In this document: positions 32,780 through 41,884 of the stretch, piece after piece
Numbering within the stretch: position 1 is the stretch's first letter
Layout of the letters: every line of letters begins with the position of its first letter
Assembly (NCBI GenBank): GCA_030832455.1
Contig: JAURJB010000004.1
Coordinates: forward strand, 1-56,103
DNA length: 56,103 nt
Direction: 5' to 3'
Origin: Acidimicrobiales bacterium
Lineage (GTDB): Bacteria; Actinomycetota; Acidimicrobiia; Acidimicrobiales; Ilumatobacteraceae
Made by a program: the position numbers and the translations under genes
The notes under the pieces: generated by a model
Told to the model about the DNA's origin: nothing
Seen by the model: only the letters and a program-made list of their open reading frames with translations
Database searches by the model: none

Positions 32780-33520
32780 CTAGCCAACCAACCCGCCATA
32801 CATACTGCTAAACGCACCAAAGCACAGTAGTAGCAATACTGCGGTTCTAAAACGAAGTGGATCAATACGTTTTCTCACCATACGTCCGATCAGCACACCG
32901 ACAACCATCGCAGGCAAGACAGTGATTGCAAGCAACACATCCTCTACAGCTATCTCGCCGAACAGGGCGAACAATGCGATGCCATACAAACCGCTGACCA
33001 AAAAAATCAAGTTCAGTGTTGCCCTAAAAACCGCGGGTGGACTTCTGCGAGCTTGCAATGCGAACACCAAAGGCGGACCATTAGTCGAAGTCGACGTCAA
33101 TAAAACGCCACTGATAATCCCCATCGCCCAAGCAAGGCCGACATGGGCCTCCGAAAGATCACGTCCACGCGCTAATAACACCACTCCAAATAAAACCCCA
33201 CAACCAAGAATGATTTTTAGAGCATCCTGATTGGCGTAGAGAAAAACTGCCAAACCTGCCGGCGCGCCGATAAATGACGCGTAAAGAAATCGTTTTACTT
33301 GAACGGTGTCTTGATCTTTACGTAAATCCTTGAATTGGAATATGTTGTTGGATGTACCGATCAGTGAAGCAAGTATCACTGCTTGTTGAAGCTCGATGAC
33401 TTGAATGAGCAAAGGTACGGCCAACAGTGCGAATCCAAAGCCAGCAACAGATTGCACAAAGGCAGTGAACAGAACTATTCCAAATACCAACACAAAATCA
33501 GCTACAGATAGTTCGATCAT
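32780..33520 (-). CDS. TauE/SafE-family membrane transporter
   Basis: A 246-residue integral membrane protein with about eight hydrophobic segments in the two-half layout of TauE/SafE (DUF81) proteins. Seen: FVQSVAGFGFALLAVPLLIQ near residue 20, a family-typical GxGxxxxxVP stretch, and GVLLTSTSTNGPPLVFALQARRSP in the second half. Members export or import sulfite, sulfoacetate, formate or similar small anions; the substrate is not readable. Start overlaps the aminotransferase stop (ATGA), so the two are one transcript divergent from the catabolic operon, and it may export or take up an anion from that pathway (inference). Confidence 0.9.
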   Translation of the reverse strand: MIELSVADFVLVFGIVLFTAFVQSVAGFGFALLAVPLLIQVIELQQAVILASLIGTSNNIFQFKDLRKDQDTVQVKRFLYASFIGAPAGLAVFLYANQDALKIILGCGVLFGVVLLARGRDLSEAHVGLAWAMGIISGVLLTSTSTNGPPLVFALQARRSPPAVFRATLNLIFLVSGLYGIALFALFGEIAVEDVLLAITVLPAMVVGVLIGRMVRKRIDPLRFRTAVLLLLCFGAFSSMYGGLVG

Positions 33521-34860
33521 GCGAGCAATGCTTTGACGGCTTCCTCAAATAAGTCAGAATGCTTATCGACATTCGCCTCACTGTGATGTGGTGTCATCAG
33601 TGCCATATTGTGAAAAGGTGTGAGGAGCACACCCCTATTCAAAGCCCACAGATGCATGAATGACTCAAGAGCATCATCGACCGTCGCTGCAGCCTGAGCA
33701 CCATTAGTTGGATGTTCTGCAAACCAATACTCAGCACGACAACCCAGCTGCTGGACTGTCCACGGAAGCGAGTGATGATTGATAACTGATTGCACGGCCT
33801 CGTTCCAACGCGTTGCGAGTGGAATCGATATCGCAAAATCCTCTTCTCTCAGCGAATTTCCCAGGGTTGCTTTCATCGCTGCAGCACTGAGCGCACTGCC
33901 ACTTAATGTGCCACCAATTCCAGAGACATCAAGATCATGCCCCTTCATCAGCGCCTCTACTAATCCTGCGACATGCTGAGACATGCCATAGGCAGCAACA
34001 GGCACTCCACCACCGATAGTTTTACCAATGACCAACATGTCTGGTTCAATGCCCCACAACCGCGAGGCTCCACGAGGTCCAGCACAGATCGTATGAGTTT
34101 CATCCATGATGAGAAGTACGTCATACTGCGCTGTCAAACGACGAACACCTTCTAAGTATCCAGCCACCGGAAGCACAATGCCGATATTTGTCAGTGCTGG
34201 CTCCATCAGCACACATGCGACGTCACCCATTTTCAGTGCTGCTTCCAATGCAACCAAATCGTTGTATGGAACAGCGCGTGTCGTTAATCCAGGATTCACT
34301 TGGGGCCCAATCGCGCCAGGACGACTCACGGTGTTGTTGTTCTCATCAAGAATGACCAACGTCTCGTCGACCGTTCCGTGATAACACCAGTCGTTGACGA
34401 CCACCTTGCTTCGTCCAGTTAACTGTCTCGCGATACGCAAACTAAATCGATTCGCATCGGTAGCACTTAGACAAAACTGCCACTTCGGCAATCCGAACCG
34501 ATGAGATAGATGATCGGCTACCCACGTGATGTCTTCAGATGGCAACATCGTCGTCAAGCCATCAAGAGACTGTTTGCTGATTGCAATTGATACGTCTGGA
34601 GATGAATGCCCGATCATCGCCCCTGTGTCACCCAAACAGAAATCAACATAGACATTTCCGTCAATGTCCGTAATCGTTCCACCACTGGCCTTTGCCGCGA
34701 CTATTGGAAACGGACCAGCCCAGCGTTTCATCCATGGCATAGGTACACCCGCAAGCAGCGAACCCGAACTGTTCGTTGATTGACTCTTGGACTTGGGATG
34801 CCTGTCTTCGAAGCGAATGACTTCTTGATTCAGCAACTCAGGCAGACGCGGAAACTTCAT
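33517..34860 (-). CDS. Class III pyridoxal-phosphate aminotransferase / GSA aminomutase-like
   Basis: A 447-residue PLP enzyme similar in layout to glutamate-1-semialdehyde aminomutase and related class III transaminases. Seen: GGTITDIDGNVYVDFCLGDTGAMIGHSSP near residue 58, NDWCYHGTVDETL, LIMDETHTICAGPRG with the PLP-binding Asp, and the Schiff-base lysine in VIGKTIGGGVPVAAYG near residue 280. Because it is transcribed divergently from a ring-degradation operon and with a TauE transporter, I think it handles a beta- or omega-amino acid product rather than heme synthesis, which is inference. ATG 34860 (MKFPRLPEL) is preferred to 34890. Confidence 0.9.
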   Translation of the reverse strand: MKFPRLPELLNQEVIRFEDRHPKSKSQSTNSSGSLLAGVPMPWMKRWAGPFPIVAAKASGGTITDIDGNVYVDFCLGDTGAMIGHSSPDVSIAISKQSLDGLTTMLPSEDITWVADHLSHRFGLPKWQFCLSATDANRFSLRIARQLTGRSKVVVNDWCYHGTVDETLVILDENNNTVSRPGAIGPQVNPGLTTRAVPYNDLVALEAALKMGDVACVLMEPALTNIGIVLPVAGYLEGVRRLTAQYDVLLIMDETHTICAGPRGASRLWGIEPDMLVIGKTIGGGVPVAAYGMSQHVAGLVEALMKGHDLDVSGIGGTLSGSALSAAAMKATLGNSLREEDFAISIPLATRWNEAVQSVINHHSLPWTVQQLGCRAEYWFAEHPTNGAQAAATVDDALESFMHLWALNRGVLLTPFHNMALMTPHHSEANVDKHSDLFEEAVKALLA

Positions 34861-34900
34861 AAACTCATTCTTGTTGACAGTCAGGAGCAAACTGAACTTC

Positions 34901-34906
34901 TACACT
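34901..34906 (+). promoter_or_regulatory. Leaderless-type -10 of the catabolic operon
   Basis: TACACT followed by GACTAC and ATG 34913. A TTGACA lies at 34874-34879, but with a 21-base spacer, longer than usual. This is the likely main promoter of the eight-gene operon to 45488. The divergent aminotransferase starts at 34860, so both promoters share about 50 bases. Confidence 0.5.
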
Positions 34907-34912
34907 GACTAC

Positions 34913-36148
34913 ATGACAGCACTACAGGTCAATGGCACGCGCCTCATGGAACGGATCATGGCTTTAGCCGAGATATCTCCTATCCCAGGAGGAGGCAACT
35001 GTCGCCTGGCGTTGACTGATGAAGACAAACTCGGCCGTGACCTGGTAGTCACATGGATGAAGGATTTAGGTCTTCGAGTCAGCATCGATGTAATCGGGAA
35101 CATCGTAGGTACGTGGGAGGTTGGCTCTGGCGCACCTGTGATGACGGGGTCGCATATTGACACGGTTAAAACCGGTGGAAAGTACGACGGGAATTATGGC
35201 GTCATTGCAGGTTTGGAAGTCATTGAATCATGCCAGCAAATGGGAGTTACTCCACAACGACCACTGGCAGTTGCAATTTTCACCGACGAAGAAGGTGCGC
35301 GCTTTGCTCCGGACATGCTTGGTTCACTTGTTTATGTAGGAGGCTTATCAGTAGAAGAGGCACTCGACATTCGCGCGATTGATGGCCCTCGATTGGGCGA
35401 TGAACTCGAGCGAATCGGATACGGAGGCAATATTCCATGCCCTCAACAGTCCCCCCATGCATTCGTCGAATTACATATTGAGCAAGGTCCTATTCTTGAA
35501 TCACGCAATGTACGAATCGGTGCAGTGACCGGCGTTCAAGGTATCTCTTGGACGGAGGTAACCATTGTTGGACAAAGCAACCACGCAGGCACAACACCCA
35601 TGAACCTGAGACGTGACCCCGTGGTTGCGTGTTCAGAAATCGGAAAGTATGTCCATGATCTCGCATTGAGATACGGCGGCAATCAAGTATGCACAGTTGG
35701 CAAGATTGACATCCATCCCAACCTTGTCAATGTTGTGCCTTCACAGGTGGTAATGACATTAGATGTTCGCAACACGGACGAAGGCTTGCTACAACAAGCT
35801 GAAGCAGAAATATCTCGCTTTATCAACCAAATGGCCGATCGTGAAAATTTGGTGATCACTACGAGAACCCTTGCTCGCTTCGAACCTGTCAAATTTGATC
35901 CACGCGTCATTGAGATCATTGCTGAACATGCAAAAGGCCAAGGCAACACTGTGGACCATCTCCCGTCTGGGGCTGGACATGACGCACAAATGCTTGCACG
36001 TGTTTGCCCCACAGCAATGATCTTCACTCAAAGCAAAAACGGACTCAGCCATAATCCAGCCGAGTACACGTCTCCCGATGACCTAGTGGCTGGTGCGAAT
36101 GTGTTATTCGCAACCATGCTCACACTGTGCGAAACATCTTTCCGCTAA
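34913..36148 (+). CDS. M20-family N-carbamoyl-amino-acid / allantoate amidohydrolase
   Basis: Dinuclear metal amidohydrolase of 411 residues related to HyuC, AllC and beta-ureidopropionase, which release CO2 and ammonia from N-carbamoyl (ureido) groups. Seen: TGSHIDTVKTGGKYDGNYGVIAGLEV with metal ligands near residue 85, FTDEEGARFAPDMLGSLVY, VELHIEQGPILESRNVRIGAVTGVQGISW, and QSNHAGTTPMNLRRDP, followed by the C-terminal metal His in SHNPAEYT. Whether the substrate is allantoate-like, a ureidopropionate or an N-carbamoyl amino acid cannot be read. First gene of the operon. ATG 34913 rather than 34871, chosen by the leaderless promoter and family start. Confidence 0.92.
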   Translation: MTALQVNGTRLMERIMALAEISPIPGGGNCRLALTDEDKLGRDLVVTWMKDLGLRVSIDVIGNIVGTWEVGSGAPVMTGSHIDTVKTGGKYDGNYGVIAGLEVIESCQQMGVTPQRPLAVAIFTDEEGARFAPDMLGSLVYVGGLSVEEALDIRAIDGPRLGDELERIGYGGNIPCPQQSPHAFVELHIEQGPILESRNVRIGAVTGVQGISWTEVTIVGQSNHAGTTPMNLRRDPVVACSEIGKYVHDLALRYGGNQVCTVGKIDIHPNLVNVVPSQVVMTLDVRNTDEGLLQQAEAEISRFINQMADRENLVITTRTLARFEPVKFDPRVIEIIAEHAKGQGNTVDHLPSGAGHDAQMLARVCPTAMIFTQSKNGLSHNPAEYTSPDDLVAGANVLFATMLTLCETSFR

Positions 36149-36172
36149 CCGCCAACAATTAGGCTGATGAAT

Positions 36173-37099
36173 ATGGCAAGAAACATCACCGTTGCCGCGG
36201 CTCAGATGGGTCCGATACAACGAGACCACACGCGAGAATCCTGCGTAGAACGACTGATAACGCTCCTGCGTAATGCCCACAACAAGGGTGCCGAACTCGT
36301 GGTGTTTCCAGAACTTGCTCTCACGACGTTTTTCCCTAGATGGTTTGTGGATGACATTACGCAAGCTCATCACTGGTATGAAACATCGATGCCAAGCAAG
36401 ACCACTCAGCCATTATTCGACGAAGCAAAACGACTTGGTGTTGGCTTTTGTCTTGGCTACGCAGAGCTCACCGATGCCGGCGAACGGTTTAACACTCAGA
36501 TATTGGTTGATGCGCAAGGCAACACCGTTGCCAAGTATCGCAAGGTGCATATTCCCGGGCATGCCGAACACGAACCGGATCGACCGTTTCAACATGCCGA
36601 GCGCTATTACTTCACTCCAAGCGATGAAGGTTTCGGTGTATGGAAGGCGTTTGGTGGCCGAATTGGAATGATGATCTGCAATGATCGACGCTGGCCGGAG
36701 TCGTACCGCGAGATGGGGCTACAGGGTGTCGAGATGATCCTCTGTGGTTACAACACGCCTCTTCATTACGTGCCAGATCCATCCCAGGATCCTCTCGCTG
36801 GGTTCCATAATGCACTGGTCATGCAAAGTGGCGCGTATCAGAACGGCACCTTTGTTGTCGGTGTTGCTAAAGGCGGCGTTGAGGAGGGTGTCGACAGCCT
36901 TGCTGAGTCAACGATCATTGGTCCATCAGGAGAGGTCCTTGCCAAAACCGTCACCTCAGCCGACGAAGTTGTCGTTGCTCGTTGCGACCTTGACTGGTGC
37001 TACCAATATAAGAACACACTGTTTGACTTCGATCGTTATCGCCGACCCGAGGTGTACTCGCGCATCACCGCCCAACGCGGCGCCATCGTTACTGACTGA
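36173..37099 (+). CDS. Nitrilase-superfamily N-carbamoyl-D-amino-acid hydrolase-like enzyme
   Basis: About 308 residues, close in pattern to Agrobacterium D-carbamoylase. Catalytic triad in place: Glu in VVFPELALTTFFPRW near residue 44, Lys in AKYRKVHIPGH, Cys in MMICNDRRWPESYR. Also shared: LGYAEL, RPFQHAERYYF, CGYNTP, MQSGAYQNGTFVVGVAK. It should cleave N-carbamoyl groups from amino acids or a related ureido compound. Starts at 36167 (MNMARN) and 36173 (MARN) are both possible; TAGGCT lies seven bases before the second, suggesting an internal promoter. The preceding gene ends 24 bases upstream. Specificity for D-amino acids is only by similarity. Confidence 0.92.
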   Translation: MARNITVAAAQMGPIQRDHTRESCVERLITLLRNAHNKGAELVVFPELALTTFFPRWFVDDITQAHHWYETSMPSKTTQPLFDEAKRLGVGFCLGYAELTDAGERFNTQILVDAQGNTVAKYRKVHIPGHAEHEPDRPFQHAERYYFTPSDEGFGVWKAFGGRIGMMICNDRRWPESYREMGLQGVEMILCGYNTPLHYVPDPSQDPLAGFHNALVMQSGAYQNGTFVVGVAKGGVEEGVDSLAESTIIGPSGEVLAKTVTSADEVVVARCDLDWCYQYKNTLFDFDRYRRPEVYSRITAQRGAIVTD

Positions 37100-37174
37100 T
37101 TTTTTACATTCTGTAAATCCCAAACCCAATGGGTGTATGGTTTAGACAGAAATCAGGGCATGTGGGGGTTGGAC

Positions 37175-39772
37175 ATGAGCGAGGCCACTAAGACACAACA
37201 GATTGAGTTTGTTGTCAACGGTGTACCTGTGCGCGTCCGCTCTCATCACCCGCATCTTCTGTCAGCGTTGCGCGACGAACTCAATATTACATCTCCAAAA
37301 GATGGGTGTTCACCCAGCGGACAATGTGGTTGCTGCACCGTTTTTGTCAATGGCAAGGCCGTAGTGAGTTGCCAAACAAGTCTTGACAAAGTATCGGGTG
37401 GCGAAGTAATGACACTCGAAGGCGTTGATGAACAAGAACGCCAGAAATACGCACATGCTTTTGCAGCGTGTGGCGGTTTGCAATGCGGTTTCTGCATTCC
37501 AGGCATCGTTGTTCGGGCAAAAGCCCAAGTTGATAAAAAGGGTGCATCGCTGAAACGTGAAGATATGGCACGGCATCTTGGCGCCCACCTATGCCGCTGC
37601 ACCGGTTATGTGAAGATTCTCGACGCAATTGAAATGGTTGCAACCGGCCAATCTCCACATTGCGAACCTGTCGGCGGAGTTGGTTCACGCAGCGTTAAGT
37701 ATGAAGCACAACAACTAGCCCTCGGAGATCGAGGTTATGTCGATGACATTCGCATTGATGGCATGCAACATGGCGCATTGCACCTCACCTCACATGCTCG
37801 CGCGCGAGTAATTAACATTGATGCCACAGCAGCCCTCGCTCATCCGAATGTAACCGCCGTGTTCACGGCAGCAGATATTCCAGGTGAACTCATGGTGGGG
37901 ATTATTTATAAGGACTGGCCAGTGATGATTCCGGTTGGAGGGATGACTTCATATGCGGGCGACGTTCTTGCAATCGTTGTCGCTACGGATCGGATTTCAG
38001 CACGCGAGGCCGCACAACTCGTAGACGTGACGTATGAAGTTTTGCCACCAGTCACCGATCCACGCAAGGCATTAACCAATGAAGACATTGCTGTGTGGAA
38101 AACCGAAAGCAACATTCTGAGTACAAGCTCATACTCGAGAGGCGATGTTGACGCAGCTTTCACGCAATCCACCCACATTGTTGAACAGGATTTCAGCACT
38201 CAACGAATCGAGCACGCTTTTCTCGAACCAGAAAGCACTCTTGCAGTTCCTTCTCTAGATGGATCCTCTGTTCATGTGTATTCAGGCGGACAAGGCATCT
38301 GGGACGACCGCAATGACATTGCCAAGGTGCTCGGAATTGACAACAGCCAAGTAACGGTTGAGCTGATTACTAATGGTGGCGCATTCGGCGGCAAAGAAGA
38401 CATGAGCAACCAAGCGCACGCGGCACTTGCTGCGTGGTTGCTTAAGGTGCCAGTCAAATGCACCTTGTCCCGTGAAGAAAGCTTCCTGATGCATGCAAAG
38501 CGTCACCCCATTGAGATGTCATACAAAATTGGGTGCAACGAAGCTGGAGAAATCCTTGCACTTCACGTGCGAGCACTTGGCGACAGCGGCGCCTACGCCA
38601 GCGTGGGCATGAAGGTTCTTGAACGCATGGCTGGCCACGCAAGTGGACCATACAGTGTCCCAAATATCAATGTTGAAGCAATTGCGGTGCGCACGAATAA
38701 TCCCATCTGCGGAGCGTTTAGAGGTTTCGGCGCAAATCAAGCTCAATTCGCGATGGAAGGCGTGCTGGATCGTCTCGCTGAAAAGGTTGGAATTGACGGT
38801 TGGACGCTGCGTCGTCGCAATGTGATCATGCCGGGAATGGTGTGGGGACCCGGTCAGATCATGGACGATGGTTGCCTTGGCGCATCAAAATGCCTTGATG
38901 AAATCAAACCTGCATACGACAAAGCACGTCGCGATGGAAAAGCGATTGGGCTTGGTCTTGGGCTCAAGAATTCAGGTTTAGGTAACGGCTTTAAAGAGAT
39001 CACACGTGCGGTGGTTCACTTCACACACGACGGACGAATTGAGGTTCGCCACGGCTGGACAGAGATGGGTCAAGGGATCAATACCGTCGCTCAGCAAGTT
39101 GTTGTTCATGAACTCGGAGTTGATGGCTCGTTAATCGATGTCATCGTAGATACAACACGCGAACTTGGACTAGGTCAAACCACCGGTTCGCGAGGAACAC
39201 TGATGGGGGCTGGCGCTGTTCAAGCTGCTTGCCAAGCAGCACTGGCCGCCAATTGCGCGGTTGGAGTTGACCATCTTGGTGAATACCGAGTGGATTGGAC
39301 AACCAAACTTGGCGACCCAGGTGTCGAGCACCCGATCATTCATTCAACATTTGGTTATGCCGCCCAACTTGTTGTTATTGATAAAGAGACGGGAAAGATC
39401 GAAGAAGTGATTGCTGCTCACGATGTTGGCAAGGCTGTGAACCCACAACTATGTGAGGGACAAATTGAAGGTTCCGTGCACATGGGACTTGGTTACGCAC
39501 TCAGTGAAGATTTCCCGAGCGATCCGATAACTGGATACCCGACGAACACCACACTACGAAGCTTGGGCATCCTACGGGCTAAAGATGTTCCCAAGATTTC
39601 CGTGATGATCGTTGAGTCTCCTCAACCGAACTCACCGTACGGAATTAAAGGCGTTGGAGAGATCGGCCTTGTGCCAACCGCGGGTGCAGTTGCGGCCGCG
39701 CTCTATGAGTATGACGGTCAATGGCGTAACAAGTTACCGATGCGCCGCAACGACGCGAGCTCTGAAGAGTAG
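37175..39772 (+). CDS. Fused 2Fe-2S / molybdopterin hydroxylase, Se-dependent XDH-like
   Basis: An 865-residue molybdenum hydroxylase with both iron-sulfur and molybdenum domains but no FAD domain. Residues 1-160: plant-type 2Fe-2S Cys motif GCSPSGQCGCCTVF and helical 2Fe-2S motif CGFCIPG...CRCTGY. From about residue 175: Mo domain with GAFGGKEDMS, FRGFGANQAQF and the catalytic-Glu segment GIKGVGEIGLVPTAGAV. The fused layout and segments such as KDWPVMIPVGGMTSYAGD match my memory of the selenium-dependent xanthine dehydrogenase family (TIGR03311) next to ssnA. The FGGKE glutamate and AFRGFG arginine are the purine-binding pair of true xanthine dehydrogenases. No Sec codon is used. ATG 37175 has GGGGGTTGG upstream; track start 37133 has none. 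Confidence 0.9.
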   Translation: MSEATKTQQIEFVVNGVPVRVRSHHPHLLSALRDELNITSPKDGCSPSGQCGCCTVFVNGKAVVSCQTSLDKVSGGEVMTLEGVDEQERQKYAHAFAACGGLQCGFCIPGIVVRAKAQVDKKGASLKREDMARHLGAHLCRCTGYVKILDAIEMVATGQSPHCEPVGGVGSRSVKYEAQQLALGDRGYVDDIRIDGMQHGALHLTSHARARVINIDATAALAHPNVTAVFTAADIPGELMVGIIYKDWPVMIPVGGMTSYAGDVLAIVVATDRISAREAAQLVDVTYEVLPPVTDPRKALTNEDIAVWKTESNILSTSSYSRGDVDAAFTQSTHIVEQDFSTQRIEHAFLEPESTLAVPSLDGSSVHVYSGGQGIWDDRNDIAKVLGIDNSQVTVELITNGGAFGGKEDMSNQAHAALAAWLLKVPVKCTLSREESFLMHAKRHPIEMSYKIGCNEAGEILALHVRALGDSGAYASVGMKVLERMAGHASGPYSVPNINVEAIAVRTNNPICGAFRGFGANQAQFAMEGVLDRLAEKVGIDGWTLRRRNVIMPGMVWGPGQIMDDGCLGASKCLDEIKPAYDKARRDGKAIGLGLGLKNSGLGNGFKEITRAVVHFTHDGRIEVRHGWTEMGQGINTVAQQVVVHELGVDGSLIDVIVDTTRELGLGQTTGSRGTLMGAGAVQAACQAALAANCAVGVDHLGEYRVDWTTKLGDPGVEHPIIHSTFGYAAQLVVIDKETGKIEEVIAAHDVGKAVNPQLCEGQIEGSVHMGLGYALSEDFPSDPITGYPTNTTLRSLGILRAKDVPKISVMIVESPQPNSPYGIKGVGEIGLVPTAGAVAAALYEYDGQWRNKLPMRRNDASSEE

Positions 39773-39774
39773 CA

Positions 39775-40845
39775 ATGACACATTCCACATCTGGTCTTGT
39801 GTGCGCCCATCACCATTTGTACAGTGCGCTGGCACGGGGCATGCCTGCTCCTCCACTTCCCACTACCGATTTCATCAGTATTCTTGAAAACGTCTGGTGG
39901 CGTCTAGATGCAGCGCTTGATCTTGACATGATCTACTGGTCTGCCGCGCTTGGTGCATCAGAGGCACTTGCGAGTGGCACGACATGCATCATTGACCACC
40001 ATGAGTCGCCAAATGCTATTGAAGGATCGCTTGCAACAATTGCTAAAGCATGTCGCGATGTAGGAGTTCGAGTGAACACGTGTTACGGAGTAACCGATCG
40101 CTGGAGCGACACGGGACAAATCTCGCCTTCAGTATCAGCATCAACAAAGATGACTTCTGCTGCACGCAGAGGGCTCGATGAATGTCACTCGTTCATCAAA
40201 AGCGGGGGCGATGCAATGATTGGCGTCCACGCAGCATTCACATGCGGAAACGAGACATTGAACGCTGCCGCAGACTTGGCGAAATCTCTAAACGTCGGTG
40301 TGCACATTCATGTCGCCGAAGGCATTGACGATATTTCTGCAGGAGAACGGTTGGAGGCTTTAGCGCAAGACAACTGGCTGCTTGTGCACGGTGTGCATCT
40401 AGACCGCCAACTTCTTGGTCGAATTGTTCACAATCCGCGGTCCAACATGAACAATGCGGTTGGCTATGCACGACCTGCGCATAAGCCAAATACCATTCTT
40501 TTAGGCACAGATGGAATTGGTGCGAACATGATGGAAGAGGCCAGGCTTGCCTACGCTCGTCTTCGCGAAGATGATGTTTCGGAGACACCTGAGACCGTTG
40601 CCCAATGGTTGAATAACGGCTACGAGTTATTTCCAGATGCCAAGCGTGACACAGTGGTGTGGTCTTACGAGCACATGGAAAATGCGTGGCACACTGCCTT
40701 CACCACACACATGCAACCAATTTCGGTCGATATTGATGGCGAACGTGTGTATGAAGATGGAAAATTTCTCAAGATTGACATTCAAGAAATTCGCAGAAAA
40801 GCAAATGAACAAGCGTTACGGCTATTTGAAAGGTTAGAAGTATGA
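39775..40845 (+). CDS. SsnA-like amidohydrolase lacking the N-terminal beta domain
   Basis: A metal-dependent amidohydrolase-superfamily TIM barrel of 356 residues matching SsnA (E. coli SsnA about 440). Shared blocks: [17 protein letters not shown] with metal-binding HxH at residues 12-14, [49 protein letters not shown] and [13 protein letters not shown] with the metal Asp. SsnA normally has about 55 residues before the HxH and a GYKADLT-type segment after the barrel, together forming a beta-sandwich. Here the first is absent and the second is reduced to [14 protein letters not shown]. The ATG follows the upstream stop by two bases, so this is the natural start. Likely a deaminase or cyclic-amide hydrolase acting after the hydroxylases. 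Confidence 0.87.
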   Translation: MTHSTSGLVCAHHHLYSALARGMPAPPLPTTDFISILENVWWRLDAALDLDMIYWSAALGASEALASGTTCIIDHHESPNAIEGSLATIAKACRDVGVRVNTCYGVTDRWSDTGQISPSVSASTKMTSAARRGLDECHSFIKSGGDAMIGVHAAFTCGNETLNAAADLAKSLNVGVHIHVAEGIDDISAGERLEALAQDNWLLVHGVHLDRQLLGRIVHNPRSNMNNAVGYARPAHKPNTILLGTDGIGANMMEEARLAYARLREDDVSETPETVAQWLNNGYELFPDAKRDTVVWSYEHMENAWHTAFTTHMQPISVDIDGERVYEDGKFLKIDIQEIRRKANEQALRLFERLEV

Positions 40846-41882
40846 CACTTCCGCAGGCAGCGATCAATCCCGCCACAGGCAAAGCTCGAATGGCTATCTA
40901 TCTCCAAGATGCACATCCCATTCGAGAAGGTATGGCCTTTGCTCAGTATGCAGAAGCAAAAGGATTTGAAGCAGTGTGGCAAGCCGAAAGCCGTCTTGTT
41001 CGTGAAGCAACCGTTCCGATGGCTGCTTTCGCTTCAGTTACATCATCGATCAAGGTTGGATCTGGTGTTGTTGACTGCTGGAGTCGCAATCCAGCACGCC
41101 TTGCTGCAACATTTTCGACACTCGACGACCTTGCTCCTGGCCGCGTGATCCTTGGAATTGGCGCTTGGTGGGATCCTCTAGCGCAAAAGGTAGGCATCTC
41201 ACGGGCAAAGCCACTCCGCGCAATGCGTGAAATCGTCAATGCGGTACGTGCATTGCTCAATAACGAGAATGTCACGTTTAATGGTGAATTCGTGCATTTC
41301 GACGGCATCGAACTTGACTACGTGTATCAAGATCGCCGCGCCAAAGACGTTCCTATCTACATAGGAGCTACGGGCATGCAAATGATGGAACTCACTGGTG
41401 AGATAGCTGACGGAGTCGTACTTAACTATTTGGTTTCTCCCGATTACAACAAACAAGCGATGCAAGCATTACAAACCGGCGCAGATAAGGCTGGTCGCAG
41501 CATCGACACTATTGACCGACCACAATTGGTCGTCTGTAGTGTGCATGAAGATCGCCAGACGGCACTAGATATGGCGCGAGAGATGGTGACTCAATATCTT
41601 GGTCAGCAACCGCACATCATGAAAGCATCAGGAGTCCCTCAGTCACTTCTTGACAAGGTTGGCGAAGTGTTGACATGGCCCGCCACGCACGAACAGGTCA
41701 CCAAGGCTTCAAAGCTTGTTCCCGATGAGATCGTGCAGATGCTTACAGCAAGTGGAACACCAAGTGAGGCTCGACAGCAGGTAAAGCATTACATCGAAAA
41801 CGGGGCTACATGTCCGATTTTGTACCCACTAGGTGACGTGCACGCCATGATCGACGCATTTGCTGATTGGGATGGGAATTAG
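40842..41882 (+). CDS. Luciferase-like (LLM class) flavin-dependent oxidoreductase
   Basis: A 346-residue TIM-barrel flavoprotein, bacterial-luciferase/F420-dependent family. Seen: [21 protein letters not shown] near residue 30, [52 protein letters not shown] near residue 67, [27 protein letters not shown] near residue 168. The pattern is closest to the Mer-like F420 group, but FMN use cannot be excluded. Its ATG overlaps the SsnA-like stop (ATGA), embedding it tightly in the operon. RutA, which opens uracil, is a distant member of this superfamily, so ring oxidation or opening is a reasonable but unproven role. Confidence 0.9.
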   Translation: MTLPQAAINPATGKARMAIYLQDAHPIREGMAFAQYAEAKGFEAVWQAESRLVREATVPMAAFASVTSSIKVGSGVVDCWSRNPARLAATFSTLDDLAPGRVILGIGAWWDPLAQKVGISRAKPLRAMREIVNAVRALLNNENVTFNGEFVHFDGIELDYVYQDRRAKDVPIYIGATGMQMMELTGEIADGVVLNYLVSPDYNKQAMQALQTGADKAGRSIDTIDRPQLVVCSVHEDRQTALDMAREMVTQYLGQQPHIMKASGVPQSLLDKVGEVLTWPATHEQVTKASKLVPDEIVQMLTASGTPSEARQQVKHYIENGATCPILYPLGDVHAMIDAFADWDGN

Positions 41883-41884
41883 AC

